A stretch of DNA of 64,000 bases, from NCBI RefSeq assembly GCF_947500605.1, contig NZ_CANMSJ010000004.1, positions 124,001 through 188,000 of the forward strand. The letters run 5' to 3'. Under the pieces are notes generated by a model. That model made no database searches. It was not told the DNA's origin and saw nothing but the letters and a program-made list of their open reading frames with translations. A program made the position numbers and the translations under genes. The number at the start of each line of letters is the position of its first letter. Within the stretch, counting starts at the first letter, position 1. Below are positions 53,627 through 61,656 of the stretch, piece after piece. The stretch comes from an uncultured Lacinutrix sp. Its GTDB lineage: Bacteria; Bacteroidota; Bacteroidia; Flavobacteriales; Flavobacteriaceae.

Positions 53627-55090
53627 TTATTTTATATTAAGATTTAAAGAGAATACAGTTATTGACGAAGTAATGATACCACCTACTAATTTTTGTCCCC
53701 AAATCTCTATATAATCGTTTGGCTCTAACTCAACTGTTCCTGAAATTGAATTACTTGTAATATCTGCCAAAACATTCACCCTCATAATTGTATTAGTTTC
53801 TGTTAAAGTTGTAGTTCCATTTTTTCTAATAAAAAACGCATAATAATCACCCAAATTAACATTCCCTCTAACTGATAATGAAGCACTTATTTGAAATGTT
53901 CTCTTCTTCTTCCCTAGATATGTTAATCTATTATCTTGTGGTGACGATACTCTAATTGCGTTTACCACAGTAGTACTATTTGAACCACTATTTCCCGACA
54001 AGTTAAAAGCACTACTGTTTGGAGCATCTTGAACAAAACCTGTAGTAATTGTGCCGTCGTAATAAATATGACCAGTTGCAACCTCATCTGACTCTACTGG
54101 AATCCCTGGACAATCTACCGTCCAAGTATTACTAAAACTATAACCCGAAAATGAACCTACACTATACCTTTTAATATACTGAGTACTGGTACCACTAAAA
54201 CTCGCTCCTGTTAATATTCCATTTTCCACAACAGGATTACTACTAACATCTATACCAATAGCAGAACCATTTACATGAGAAAAACCACCTTGCTTTTCCA
54301 GAATATTAAATACACCTGTAAAAGTTTCAAATGTTCCTGTGTTTGTAGACAACCAACCTTGATTACTTAACAATAACTCACTAATATCATTATATGTTAC
54401 ACCCGTTCCATTTCCTGAATACTGAATAATACTTAAAAAAGCTAACCCAAATCCATCAATAGTTCCTACGGACATTGAATTTGCAACTACAGCATCTCTA
54501 AAAACAAAGTTTTCACCTACTGTTCCTGTTAAATTAAAAATAGTTCCTCCTGGAGCTGTAAGCGTTAATCCCTTTATACTACCACCCGAGTTACCAACAA
54601 ACATTGTTCCTCCTGATTTTATTAAAATATCTTCATTAGTATCGAACCCGACTACATATGCATTATTTAAATTAATAGAGTGTACTAAGGTAATTGCGCC
54701 ATTAATCTCGTACAAAGTATTTGGAGTTAACAAATACTCACTTCCGCTTCCTGCTGCAAGCTCTTCGCTTAAATCTGCTTCAGTTTTAATTAATTTGTGA
54801 TTGTTACGTTTTTCCGTGGGCACTATTACCCAATTACTTGAGTTATAAAAATAAAAAGCATTTTCAGTTGTATCATAAACCAACAAACCATCAGCCGGGC
54901 TGGCTATAGCAAGTTTTTGGACGGTAGTCATTCTAGGCGCTAACATCCCTTGAGTCTCCGAACTAATATCCAGAACAGAAGAAGGATCTGGTGATGTTGT
55001 ACCTATACCTACTTGAGAAAAGGCGCAGTAATTAAAACTAACAAAAGCAGCTAGCAAAAATGTTTTTAAACGTGGTTTTAAGTTTTTCAT
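53627..55090 (-). CDS. Secreted surface protein with possible jelly-roll (C1q/TNF-like) C-terminus
   Basis: A 487-residue protein with signal peptide KTFLLAAFVSFNYCAFS cleaved before QVGIGTTSPDPSSVLDI. That mature start, followed by SETQGMLAPRMTTVQKLAI and DGLLVYDTTENAFYFYNSSNWV, is the recurring head of Bacteroidetes tail-fibre-like surface proteins. The middle (about residues 110-330) is rich in Gly, Ser, Thr and Asn with short repeated strands, as in beta-helices. The last ~110 residues (RTFQISASLSVRGN, DYYAFFIRKNGTTTL, SGTVELEPNDYIEIWGQ) resemble a C1q/TNF-like jelly roll. No T9SS C-terminal sorting domain is obvious. It is the first output gene downstream of the sigma-54 activator, with a leader of about 310 nt. 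Confidence 0.75.
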   Translation of the reverse strand: MKNLKPRLKTFLLAAFVSFNYCAFSQVGIGTTSPDPSSVLDISSETQGMLAPRMTTVQKLAIASPADGLLVYDTTENAFYFYNSSNWVIVPTEKRNNHKLIKTEADLSEELAAGSGSEYLLTPNTLYEINGAITLVHSINLNNAYVVGFDTNEDILIKSGGTMFVGNSGGSIKGLTLTAPGGTIFNLTGTVGENFVFRDAVVANSMSVGTIDGFGLAFLSIIQYSGNGTGVTYNDISELLLSNQGWLSTNTGTFETFTGVFNILEKQGGFSHVNGSAIGIDVSSNPVVENGILTGASFSGTSTQYIKRYSVGSFSGYSFSNTWTVDCPGIPVESDEVATGHIYYDGTITTGFVQDAPNSSAFNLSGNSGSNSTTVVNAIRVSSPQDNRLTYLGKKKRTFQISASLSVRGNVNLGDYYAFFIRKNGTTTLTETNTIMRVNVLADITSNSISGTVELEPNDYIEIWGQKLVGGIITSSITVFSLNLNIK

Positions 55091-55230
55091 AATTAATAGG
55101 TTAAGTTTATTTTTGAGATTAAGGTTAATAATAAAAAAGCTTTTAGGTTTAGATTAAATACAAACAAAAACTTAAAAGACATTTACTATTGAATCAAGAG
55201 GTTTGTTGGAATAACACGCAAAATCTTATT

Positions 55231-55260
55231 AAAAAAACCACTCTGTTAATTCTTAACAGA
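55231..55260 (-). terminator. Hairpin with T tract in the surface-protein leader
   Basis: The minus strand has TCTGTTAA-GAA-TTAACAGA (8-bp stem, 55260-55242), then GTGG and seven T (55237-55231). It looks like an early terminator or attenuator within the leader. The stem is AT-rich, so its strength is uncertain. Confidence 0.4.
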
Positions 55261-55408
55261 ATCGATTCACGACAAATACAATTATACCTTTGCAGATAAT
55301 AGCTCTATTTTATATTATTTAATTACAGCTCCACTATAATTTTATTAAATACACTAGATAGACACCATATGCTAACCTCTTGTTTTTCAATAGTATTACT
55401 AAAGAGCA

Positions 55409-55425
55409 TCCAATAGGAGTGCCAA
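55409..55425 (-). promoter_or_regulatory. Sigma-54-like (-24/-12) promoter of the surface-protein gene
   Basis: The minus strand reads TTGGCACTCCTATTGGA, matching TGGCACnnnnnTTGCw except G for C in the -12 box. -24 GG at 55423-55422 and -12 GG at 55411-55410 give the correct 12-bp step. Predicted start about 55398. Confidence 0.6.
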
Positions 55426-55443
55426 AATTAGTATTAGAACAAA

Positions 55444-55484
55444 AAAAATCATAAATCACTAATAATTAGTGGTTTATGATTTTT
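55444..55484 (-). terminator. Terminator after the sigma-54 activator gene
   Basis: A 19-bp near-perfect stem, AAAAATCATAAACCACTAA / TTAGTGATTTATGATTTTT on the minus strand (one C-A mismatch), with a 3-nt loop and flanking T, 85 bp past the activator stop. It separates that transcript from the surface-protein promoter. Confidence 0.75.
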
Positions 55485-55510
55485 ATATGAATTATTTCAA
55501 GATACGGAAA

Positions 55511-55523
55511 TATCGTTATACCG
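55511..55523 (-). promoter_or_regulatory. Candidate activator site, proximal, surface-protein promoter
   Basis: Plus strand TATCGTTATACCG, matching inverse CGGTATnnCGTTA with one difference. It starts 88 bp upstream of the -24 GG and about 113 bp from the predicted start. Confidence 0.5.
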
Positions 55524-55553
55524 CTTATTTTCAGGTTTAAACGTATAAACTAA

Positions 55554-55566
55554 CGGTATTCCGTTA
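55554..55566 (+). promoter_or_regulatory. Candidate activator site, distal, surface-protein promoter
   Basis: CGGTATTCCGTTA, a perfect match to the 13-bp motif, 43 bp from the proximal copy and inverted to it. It lies just outside the activator stop codon. The wider TAACGG-TATT-CCGTTA is itself a palindrome. Confidence 0.5.
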
Positions 55567-55568
55567 TT

Positions 55569-58500
55569 TTATTTAGGTTTTAAAATATTCAATTTAGTCA
55601 TTCTATCTCGTAATGTACTAGGCTTTAAATTTAACACAACAGCTGCTCCTTTAGGCCCACTTATTTTCCAACTACACTGCTCTAAAACCAATATAATATG
55701 ATTACGCTGAACGGAGTCTAAAGTTAAATCTTTACCGTTAATTGGCTTCGCTTTTTGCGTAGAAGACTCAAAACCTGGAACAACTAAAGTTTCTGTATTA
55801 GACAGTATAGAAGCACGCTCTATTAAGTTTTCTAACTCCCTTATATTACCTGGCCAATTATAGGCTTTTAACTTACTCATAGCATCATCTGTAATATACT
55901 TGATGTTTTTTCCATAAGCTTTATTAAACTTATCTACAAAATGCTCCACCAACAAAGGCACATCGTCCTTTCTATCTCTTAAAGGAGGAACCTCTATCGG
56001 GAAAACATTAAGCCTAAAATACAAGTCTTCTCTAAATTGTTTTTTCTTAATTTCTTCTTTTAAATCCCTATTAGTTGCCGCAATTACCCTAACATCTAAT
56101 TTTTTTAACCCAGTAACACCACCAACAACCTCTATTTCTCCCTCTTGCAAAAATCTTAATATTTTTGGTTGCATGTCTAGTGGTAACTCCCCTATTTCAT
56201 CTAAAAACAAAGTACCACCATTAGCTAATTCAAATTTCCCAACTTTATCACTAATCGCTCCGGTAAATGATCCTTTTTTGTGACCAAACAACTCACTCTC
56301 AATCAACTCTCTAGGTATAGCAGAACAATTCACTTTAATTAATGGTTTGTTATTACGTAAACTCGTATTATGTACTGCTCTTGCCAACAACTCTTTTCCC
56401 GTACCAGACTCACCTAACAACAACACTGTAGCAGTAGTTGGAGCAACTTTCTCAACCTCTGTTAAGACATTACTAAACTCCACACTTCCATAAACCATTT
56501 CCTCATAATTAAACACTAAGTCTAACTCATTTCGCAGGTAAACATTTTCTTGCTCTAATTGCTCCTTTAATGTATTTAACTCCTTATTAACCTCTGTTAG
56601 TTTCTGATTAGTAATTGCTATTTTATTTTCTGCAGTTTTTCGCTCTGTACTTTCTATCATTAAAGAAACAATACTAGCTATGGATGTAACAAAGCTTTCT
56701 TCATCTACACTAAAAGCTCTATTGTTTAACTTACTCTCAAAACTTATAATACCATAATAATTATTTCTACCATGGATTAACACATCTATTCTAGAAGAAA
56801 TATTATTAGGAATAAAAAATTGTTTAGCAAAATCTTTAGTTATTGGATTAGATTTTACATCTCGTATATTTATGCTATTTCTACTTTTAAATGCATTAAA
56901 ATAATTTGGAAAGCTATCTTTAGCTATAGTTAATTCATTTGATTTAAACACATTACCTGTTGTGTTATAGAATAGCCTACTCACAAGCTCCGTTTGATCA
57001 TTCCTATACTCCCATATAGTTACCAAATCCACATCTAACGCTTTGGCAGACTCTATTGCTATTTTTTTTAATGAAGAATCAAAATCTTCCCCAATGAGAC
57101 TAGCTAACTCTAGAATAACATCTTTTTTCTGCTTTGACTTTATCGCAATATCTTCTAAAGCTTTCCTAATTTTCTCTTCTTCTGAAACATCTTTAATTGT
57201 CGCAAATATAGCTACAACTTTTCCCTCATCATTCTTAATTATTCCTGTTAAAAAAGAGGCTATAAACTTATTTCCTGACTTTTTAACAAACTCTAACTGA
57301 AAAGATAGCGCATCTCCTTTTGCCACCTCACCCTTAATTTTAAGCATATTTTCATAGTCCTTTTCTTGTGCAAAAGGATACGGTAATTCTTGACCGATAA
57401 GTTCTTCTTCTGAATACCCAAGGATCTCGCACAATGAATCGTTTACTTTCATTATTGTTCCTTCTAAATCTACCATAAGCAAACCTTCTTGCATAGACAT
57501 AACAAGATTTTCTGTAAACTCGTTTGCAATCTTAAGGTCTATTGCTGCTTTTTTACGAGCTGTAATATCTTGAATGGTCCCCACAAAACCAATAGCCTTT
57601 CCTTTTATAGAGATAATCTCACCTAATCCATGAATCCATTTTAACTCCTTTGTATCTTTAGTAAGGATTCTATATTCTAAATCGAAATTTTTATTATGCT
57701 CTTGGCATTCTAAAACTGTTTCTTTTACAATCGACCTATCTTCTGAATACACAATTGCTTTCCAAATTTCAAAATCTACTAAAGCATCTTTATCTATGCC
57801 AATAACTTCTTTAAACGTTGCAGAAGTTTCTGCAACTAAATTTTTTAAACTTAAATTAAAACTACCTGTTTTCGCTATTTTTTGTGCTTCTAAAAGTGAC
57901 TTTTCACTTTCTTTAATTTTTATCTCGGAATGCTTACGTTCGGTAATATCTTGAATAGTGCCAAAAAACTCAACTGGCTCGTTGTTGTAATAAATGACTT
58001 GCCCTAAAGCATGAATCCATTTTAATTGCTTTTTATTTTTTGTTATAACTCTAAATTCCAGATCAAACGCTTCACCTGTCTCAATACTCTTACTAAACAT
58101 TTCTTTATCCAAAAGTGCATCGTCTGGATGAATAATTTCCTCCCAAGCTTCAAAGAAAAACTCTCTATTATCATCTAATTCTAAGATTTTTTCAAAGGTA
58201 GCAGAAGCTTCTATTTTTTGCGTCTTCAGGTTTAATCTATAACTTCCAATTTTTGCTATTTTTTGAGCCTCTAACAGAGATTTTTCATTCTCTTGAAGCC
58301 TTCTCTCTGCTTGCTTTCGTTGAGAGATATCTTGTATTGTTGCAATGTTAGCAATAATTTCGCCTTCATTATTTTTAACAAATGAAGCCGACATTAACAC
58401 AGGAAAACGCTCTCCGTTCTTTCGCATTAAAGTTAACTCTACCTTACTATATTCTCCTTTTAATATATTAGCGTATGTTTCTTCAATTTCTTTTCGCTTT

Positions 58501-61196
58501 TCTGGTGGCCAATAATTAAAAGGAGCTTTTTGACCTACCAACTCTTCCTTTGTAAAACGTAACATTTTACAAAGTGCTGGATTTGCTTCTATTTGAACGC
58601 CATCCATATTTACAACAGACAAACCTTCGTTTAAATTTAGAATAAGATTTTCCGAAAAGTCTTTAGCTAATTTTAAATCTATTTCAGCCTTTTTACGATC
58701 TGTGATATCCTGAACAGTAGAAAAGTTTGCTGTTTTTACACCGTTTGCATCATAAACACTTGATATTAAAACATGCACAGGAAAACGCTCGCCGTTTTTT
58801 CGCATGTAAGTATTTTCGTAATCCTTTTTATTTCTATTTTCTGTTAACAACTTGTAACGCGCATCATTTTCTTTCTTCAATTCAGGTGGCGAATATGGAA
58901 ACGGACGCTTAACTCCTATTAATTCTTGCTCTGTAAAACCTGTCATTTTACAAAAAGAAGGATTTACACTTATTATTTCTGATTCTAAATTTATAGCAAC
59001 CAAGCCTTCATGCATACCATCTAGAAGACTAGTAGAAAATTCATTGGCTTTTTTTAGATCTAATTCAATGTTTTTCCGCTGTGTAATATCTTGAATAGTA
59101 CCAATCATTTTTGTTGGATTATCTTTACCATCAAAAATAAGCTTACCAATACCATGCACCCAAACTTCTTCTTTAGATCCCTGCTTTAAAACCTTGTATT
59201 CTTTGTTAAATTTCTTATTATTTATAACACAATATTCAAAATAATTAGAGACTTCTTCTTTATGGTCTGGATGAATAAGCTCTGTCCAGCCCTCCATTGT
59301 TCTAGTATAATCTTTATTTATACCAAAGACGCTAAATAAAAACGCAGACCCTTCCCAAGTCAATTCATTTAAATCGATAACATAAGAGCCTATATTACCA
59401 ACTATTTGAGATTGTCTTAAATTATATTCGCTTTCTTGTATTTTTATTTCGGCATGCTTACGACTAGTAATATCTTGCATGGTCCCAATTATCTTTATGG
59501 GCTTTGCATCACTATCGAAAACAAACTCACCTATTCCATGAGTCCAAATTTCTTTTTTATCATCTAATTTTATAATTCGATACTCCTTATCAAACTTCTT
59601 ATTGTTTAAAATACAATCTTCAAAATGATTTCGAACTTCCTCTCTTTCATCGGAATGAATAAGGCTCATCCAACTCTCGAAAGTTTTTTCAAACGACTTA
59701 TTTATACCTAACATCTTATTAAGCACAATAGATCCTTCCCAAATTTGAGTATTTAGATCTAAAGAATAAGACCCTATATTTCCAATTATTTGAGCCTGCT
59801 TTAAATTATGTTCACTTTCTAAAAGTTTAAATTCCGCATTTTTACGCTCTGTTAGATCTCTCGCAATAGAAAGTATTTCTCCATCTTTTTGCATTCTTGC
59901 AGACACCTCTGTCTCTATAAAAGATCCATCTTTACGCTTAAACTTTCTAAAAAAAAGAATAGACTCTCCATTTAATAAACTTTCGTAGTTTTCTTTACTT
60001 TTAATAAAGTTACCTTGATTAAGATCGTTAATGTTTAATTTTAAAAATTCTTCCTCTGTATATCCTAAATTAGTATAAACCGCTTTATTAAAACTATGTA
60101 TTGTTCCATCTAAGGAATAAGTAATAATAGAATCTGTTGCCTGATCTATTAATGCCTTATAAGATTCGTCTTTCTTTTTAATTTCTTCTACTATCCTAGA
60201 TTTCTCTATTGCAATATTAACTAAGTTTAACGTGAAATTTAGCTCTCGAATATCCTTTAAAGAAGGTGCACTTATGGTTTTACTATAAATAGCAAAAGTA
60301 CCAATAACGGTTTTATTTTTTGATAAAATTGGAATAGACCAACACGACTTTAAATCGCTTTCTAATGCAAAATGTTTATAATTGACCCATAAAGCATCCG
60401 TACCAATATCTGAAACAATAACTGGTTTCCCTGTAAATGCAGCTGTACCACATGACCCTACATTTTCTCCTATAGGAACTTGCCTTAATGCGAGACTGTA
60501 TTTTTCTGGTAGTGATGGTGAAGATTCTAAATTAAGATGTATACCATCTGGATCCACCAAGCTAATAGAACCATAATAACTAGGGTAAATAGACTGATAG
60601 TTTAAAATTAAACGATCAAAGATTTCATGCAGAGGAGTGTTTACCGCAATTAAATCTAGTATTTCGTTTTTATGTATTAGTAATCGTTGTGTTTTTTCTC
60701 TTTCTAAAACCTCACTTTCAAGATCCAAGTTTTTTTGCTCAAGTTTACTAATCAATCTTTTACTATAGAGCTTTAAAACTTCTTCTTCAGTAAACTTTAT
60801 GTTTTTAGCAACTTTTTCTCCTGGTTTAGATTTTGCAAATACATCTCGAATTACAGATAGTATTTTATTTTGATCTGTTGGCTTTCTTAAAAACTGAACT
60901 GCCCCTAATTTTAAGGCAAAATCTTCATCAAGTGCCTCTGTATATGTAGAAGTATAAAAAACAAAAGGAATATTTTTAAATTGCTCGTCTTTCTTACAAG
61001 CTTGACAAAACAGATAACCATCCATTACTGGCATTAAAATATCTGATATAATTAGATCTACATCATATTCATGTAATTTATCCAAGCCTTCTTTACCATC
61101 TTTAGCTTCAACAACTATATAGCCTACTTCTTCAAGTATAACTCTAAGTAAATATAGATTTTCAAAAGTATCATCTACTATTAATATCGTTTTCAT
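55569..61196 (-). CDS. Giant multi-sensor sigma-54-dependent transcriptional activator
   Basis: A 1875-residue cytoplasmic protein. Order: receiver (1-125, phosphoacceptor Asp52 in IISDILMPVMDGYLF); GAF (about 180-340); eight PAS/PAC units (about 345-1380); second GAF (about 1390-1530); coiled coil (KLTEVNKELNTLKEQLEQEN); AAA+ domain with Walker A GESGTGKE at about 1594-1601, the sigma-54 contact loop GSFTGA at about 1640 (usually GAFTGA) and Walker B GGTLFLDEIGELP at about 1660; arginine-finger region RLNVFPIEVPPLRDR; Fis-type HTH at the end (GPKGAAVVLNLKPSTLRDRM). The AAA+ and HTH most resemble FhlA-type activators. Usual family length is 450-700. It is 7 bp after a lone receiver and downstream of a CHASE histidine kinase. 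Confidence 0.92.
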   Translation of the reverse strand: MKTILIVDDTFENLYLLRVILEEVGYIVVEAKDGKEGLDKLHEYDVDLIISDILMPVMDGYLFCQACKKDEQFKNIPFVFYTSTYTEALDEDFALKLGAVQFLRKPTDQNKILSVIRDVFAKSKPGEKVAKNIKFTEEEVLKLYSKRLISKLEQKNLDLESEVLEREKTQRLLIHKNEILDLIAVNTPLHEIFDRLILNYQSIYPSYYGSISLVDPDGIHLNLESSPSLPEKYSLALRQVPIGENVGSCGTAAFTGKPVIVSDIGTDALWVNYKHFALESDLKSCWSIPILSKNKTVIGTFAIYSKTISAPSLKDIRELNFTLNLVNIAIEKSRIVEEIKKKDESYKALIDQATDSIITYSLDGTIHSFNKAVYTNLGYTEEEFLKLNINDLNQGNFIKSKENYESLLNGESILFFRKFKRKDGSFIETEVSARMQKDGEILSIARDLTERKNAEFKLLESEHNLKQAQIIGNIGSYSLDLNTQIWEGSIVLNKMLGINKSFEKTFESWMSLIHSDEREEVRNHFEDCILNNKKFDKEYRIIKLDDKKEIWTHGIGEFVFDSDAKPIKIIGTMQDITSRKHAEIKIQESEYNLRQSQIVGNIGSYVIDLNELTWEGSAFLFSVFGINKDYTRTMEGWTELIHPDHKEEVSNYFEYCVINNKKFNKEYKVLKQGSKEEVWVHGIGKLIFDGKDNPTKMIGTIQDITQRKNIELDLKKANEFSTSLLDGMHEGLVAINLESEIISVNPSFCKMTGFTEQELIGVKRPFPYSPPELKKENDARYKLLTENRNKKDYENTYMRKNGERFPVHVLISSVYDANGVKTANFSTVQDITDRKKAEIDLKLAKDFSENLILNLNEGLSVVNMDGVQIEANPALCKMLRFTKEELVGQKAPFNYWPPEKRKEIEETYANILKGEYSKVELTLMRKNGERFPVLMSASFVKNNEGEIIANIATIQDISQRKQAERRLQENEKSLLEAQKIAKIGSYRLNLKTQKIEASATFEKILELDDNREFFFEAWEEIIHPDDALLDKEMFSKSIETGEAFDLEFRVITKNKKQLKWIHALGQVIYYNNEPVEFFGTIQDITERKHSEIKIKESEKSLLEAQKIAKTGSFNLSLKNLVAETSATFKEVIGIDKDALVDFEIWKAIVYSEDRSIVKETVLECQEHNKNFDLEYRILTKDTKELKWIHGLGEIISIKGKAIGFVGTIQDITARKKAAIDLKIANEFTENLVMSMQEGLLMVDLEGTIMKVNDSLCEILGYSEEELIGQELPYPFAQEKDYENMLKIKGEVAKGDALSFQLEFVKKSGNKFIASFLTGIIKNDEGKVVAIFATIKDVSEEEKIRKALEDIAIKSKQKKDVILELASLIGEDFDSSLKKIAIESAKALDVDLVTIWEYRNDQTELVSRLFYNTTGNVFKSNELTIAKDSFPNYFNAFKSRNSINIRDVKSNPITKDFAKQFFIPNNISSRIDVLIHGRNNYYGIISFESKLNNRAFSVDEESFVTSIASIVSLMIESTERKTAENKIAITNQKLTEVNKELNTLKEQLEQENVYLRNELDLVFNYEEMVYGSVEFSNVLTEVEKVAPTTATVLLLGESGTGKELLARAVHNTSLRNNKPLIKVNCSAIPRELIESELFGHKKGSFTGAISDKVGKFELANGGTLFLDEIGELPLDMQPKILRFLQEGEIEVVGGVTGLKKLDVRVIAATNRDLKEEIKKKQFREDLYFRLNVFPIEVPPLRDRKDDVPLLVEHFVDKFNKAYGKNIKYITDDAMSKLKAYNWPGNIRELENLIERASILSNTETLVVPGFESSTQKAKPINGKDLTLDSVQRNHIILVLEQCSWKISGPKGAAVVLNLKPSTLRDRMTKLNILKPK

Positions 61197-61203
61197 GCCT
61201 TAA

Positions 61204-61572
61204 TTACGCTTTAAATATGCACTCCATTTGTTTGATAAAAGTATCCGGATTAATAGGCTTTTCTATATATCCATTTGCTCCCGCTTCAATTGCTTTTTCT
61301 CTATCTCCACCCATAGCATGCGATGTTACTACAATAACAACAGTGTTTTCTGGCAAACCATTAGCCCTTAAATTACTACATATTTCATAACCATCCATAT
61401 CTGGTAATTGAATATCAACCAAAATAATTTCAGGATGTTTTTCATCTGCTAAATTTAACCCATCTATCCCATTATAAGCCTTAATTACACTATAACCGCT
61501 ACTTGTAAGTAAATACGAAAGCATATACATATTTTGAACGTTATCTTCAATGATTAAAATGGTAGGTTTCAT
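61204..61572 (-). CDS. Single-domain response regulator (CheY/DivK type)
   Basis: A 122-residue receiver only. Acidic pair IIEDN at residues 7-11, phosphoacceptor Asp53 in IILVDIQLPDMDGYEIC, switch Thr in VVVTSHAMGG and Lys in YIEKPINPDTF. The AMGGDREKAIEAGANGYIEKPI segment is of the DivK-like type that often docks onto kinases. It sits 84 bp after the CHASE kinase and 7 bp before the activator, so it is likely a phosphate carrier or competitor between the two. Confidence 0.94.
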   Translation of the reverse strand: MKPTILIIEDNVQNMYMLSYLLTSSGYSVIKAYNGIDGLNLADEKHPEIILVDIQLPDMDGYEICSNLRANGLPENTVVIVVTSHAMGGDREKAIEAGANGYIEKPINPDTFIKQMECIFKA

Positions 61573-61656
61573 TATTAAGTATATTTTTTTATGCTAATAA
61601 GCTTAATGCTAAATATATTAAAATTGATATTAAAAATAATTATTAATCAAATTAAA

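Larger units (their letters stand above)
55091..55568. other. 478-bp non-coding regulatory region
   Basis: No convincing gene on either strand. From the activator side it contains two 13-bp motif copies, a terminator hairpin, a sigma-54-like promoter and a long leader to the ATG at 55090 that includes a further hairpin with a T tract. Each element is listed separately. Confidence 0.8.

Noticed and set aside
55288-55295. Plus-strand TACCTTTG, a match to the -7 consensus, in the surface-protein leader
   Set aside because: No -33 element and no plus-strand gene follows; an antisense RNA cannot be excluded but is unsupported.
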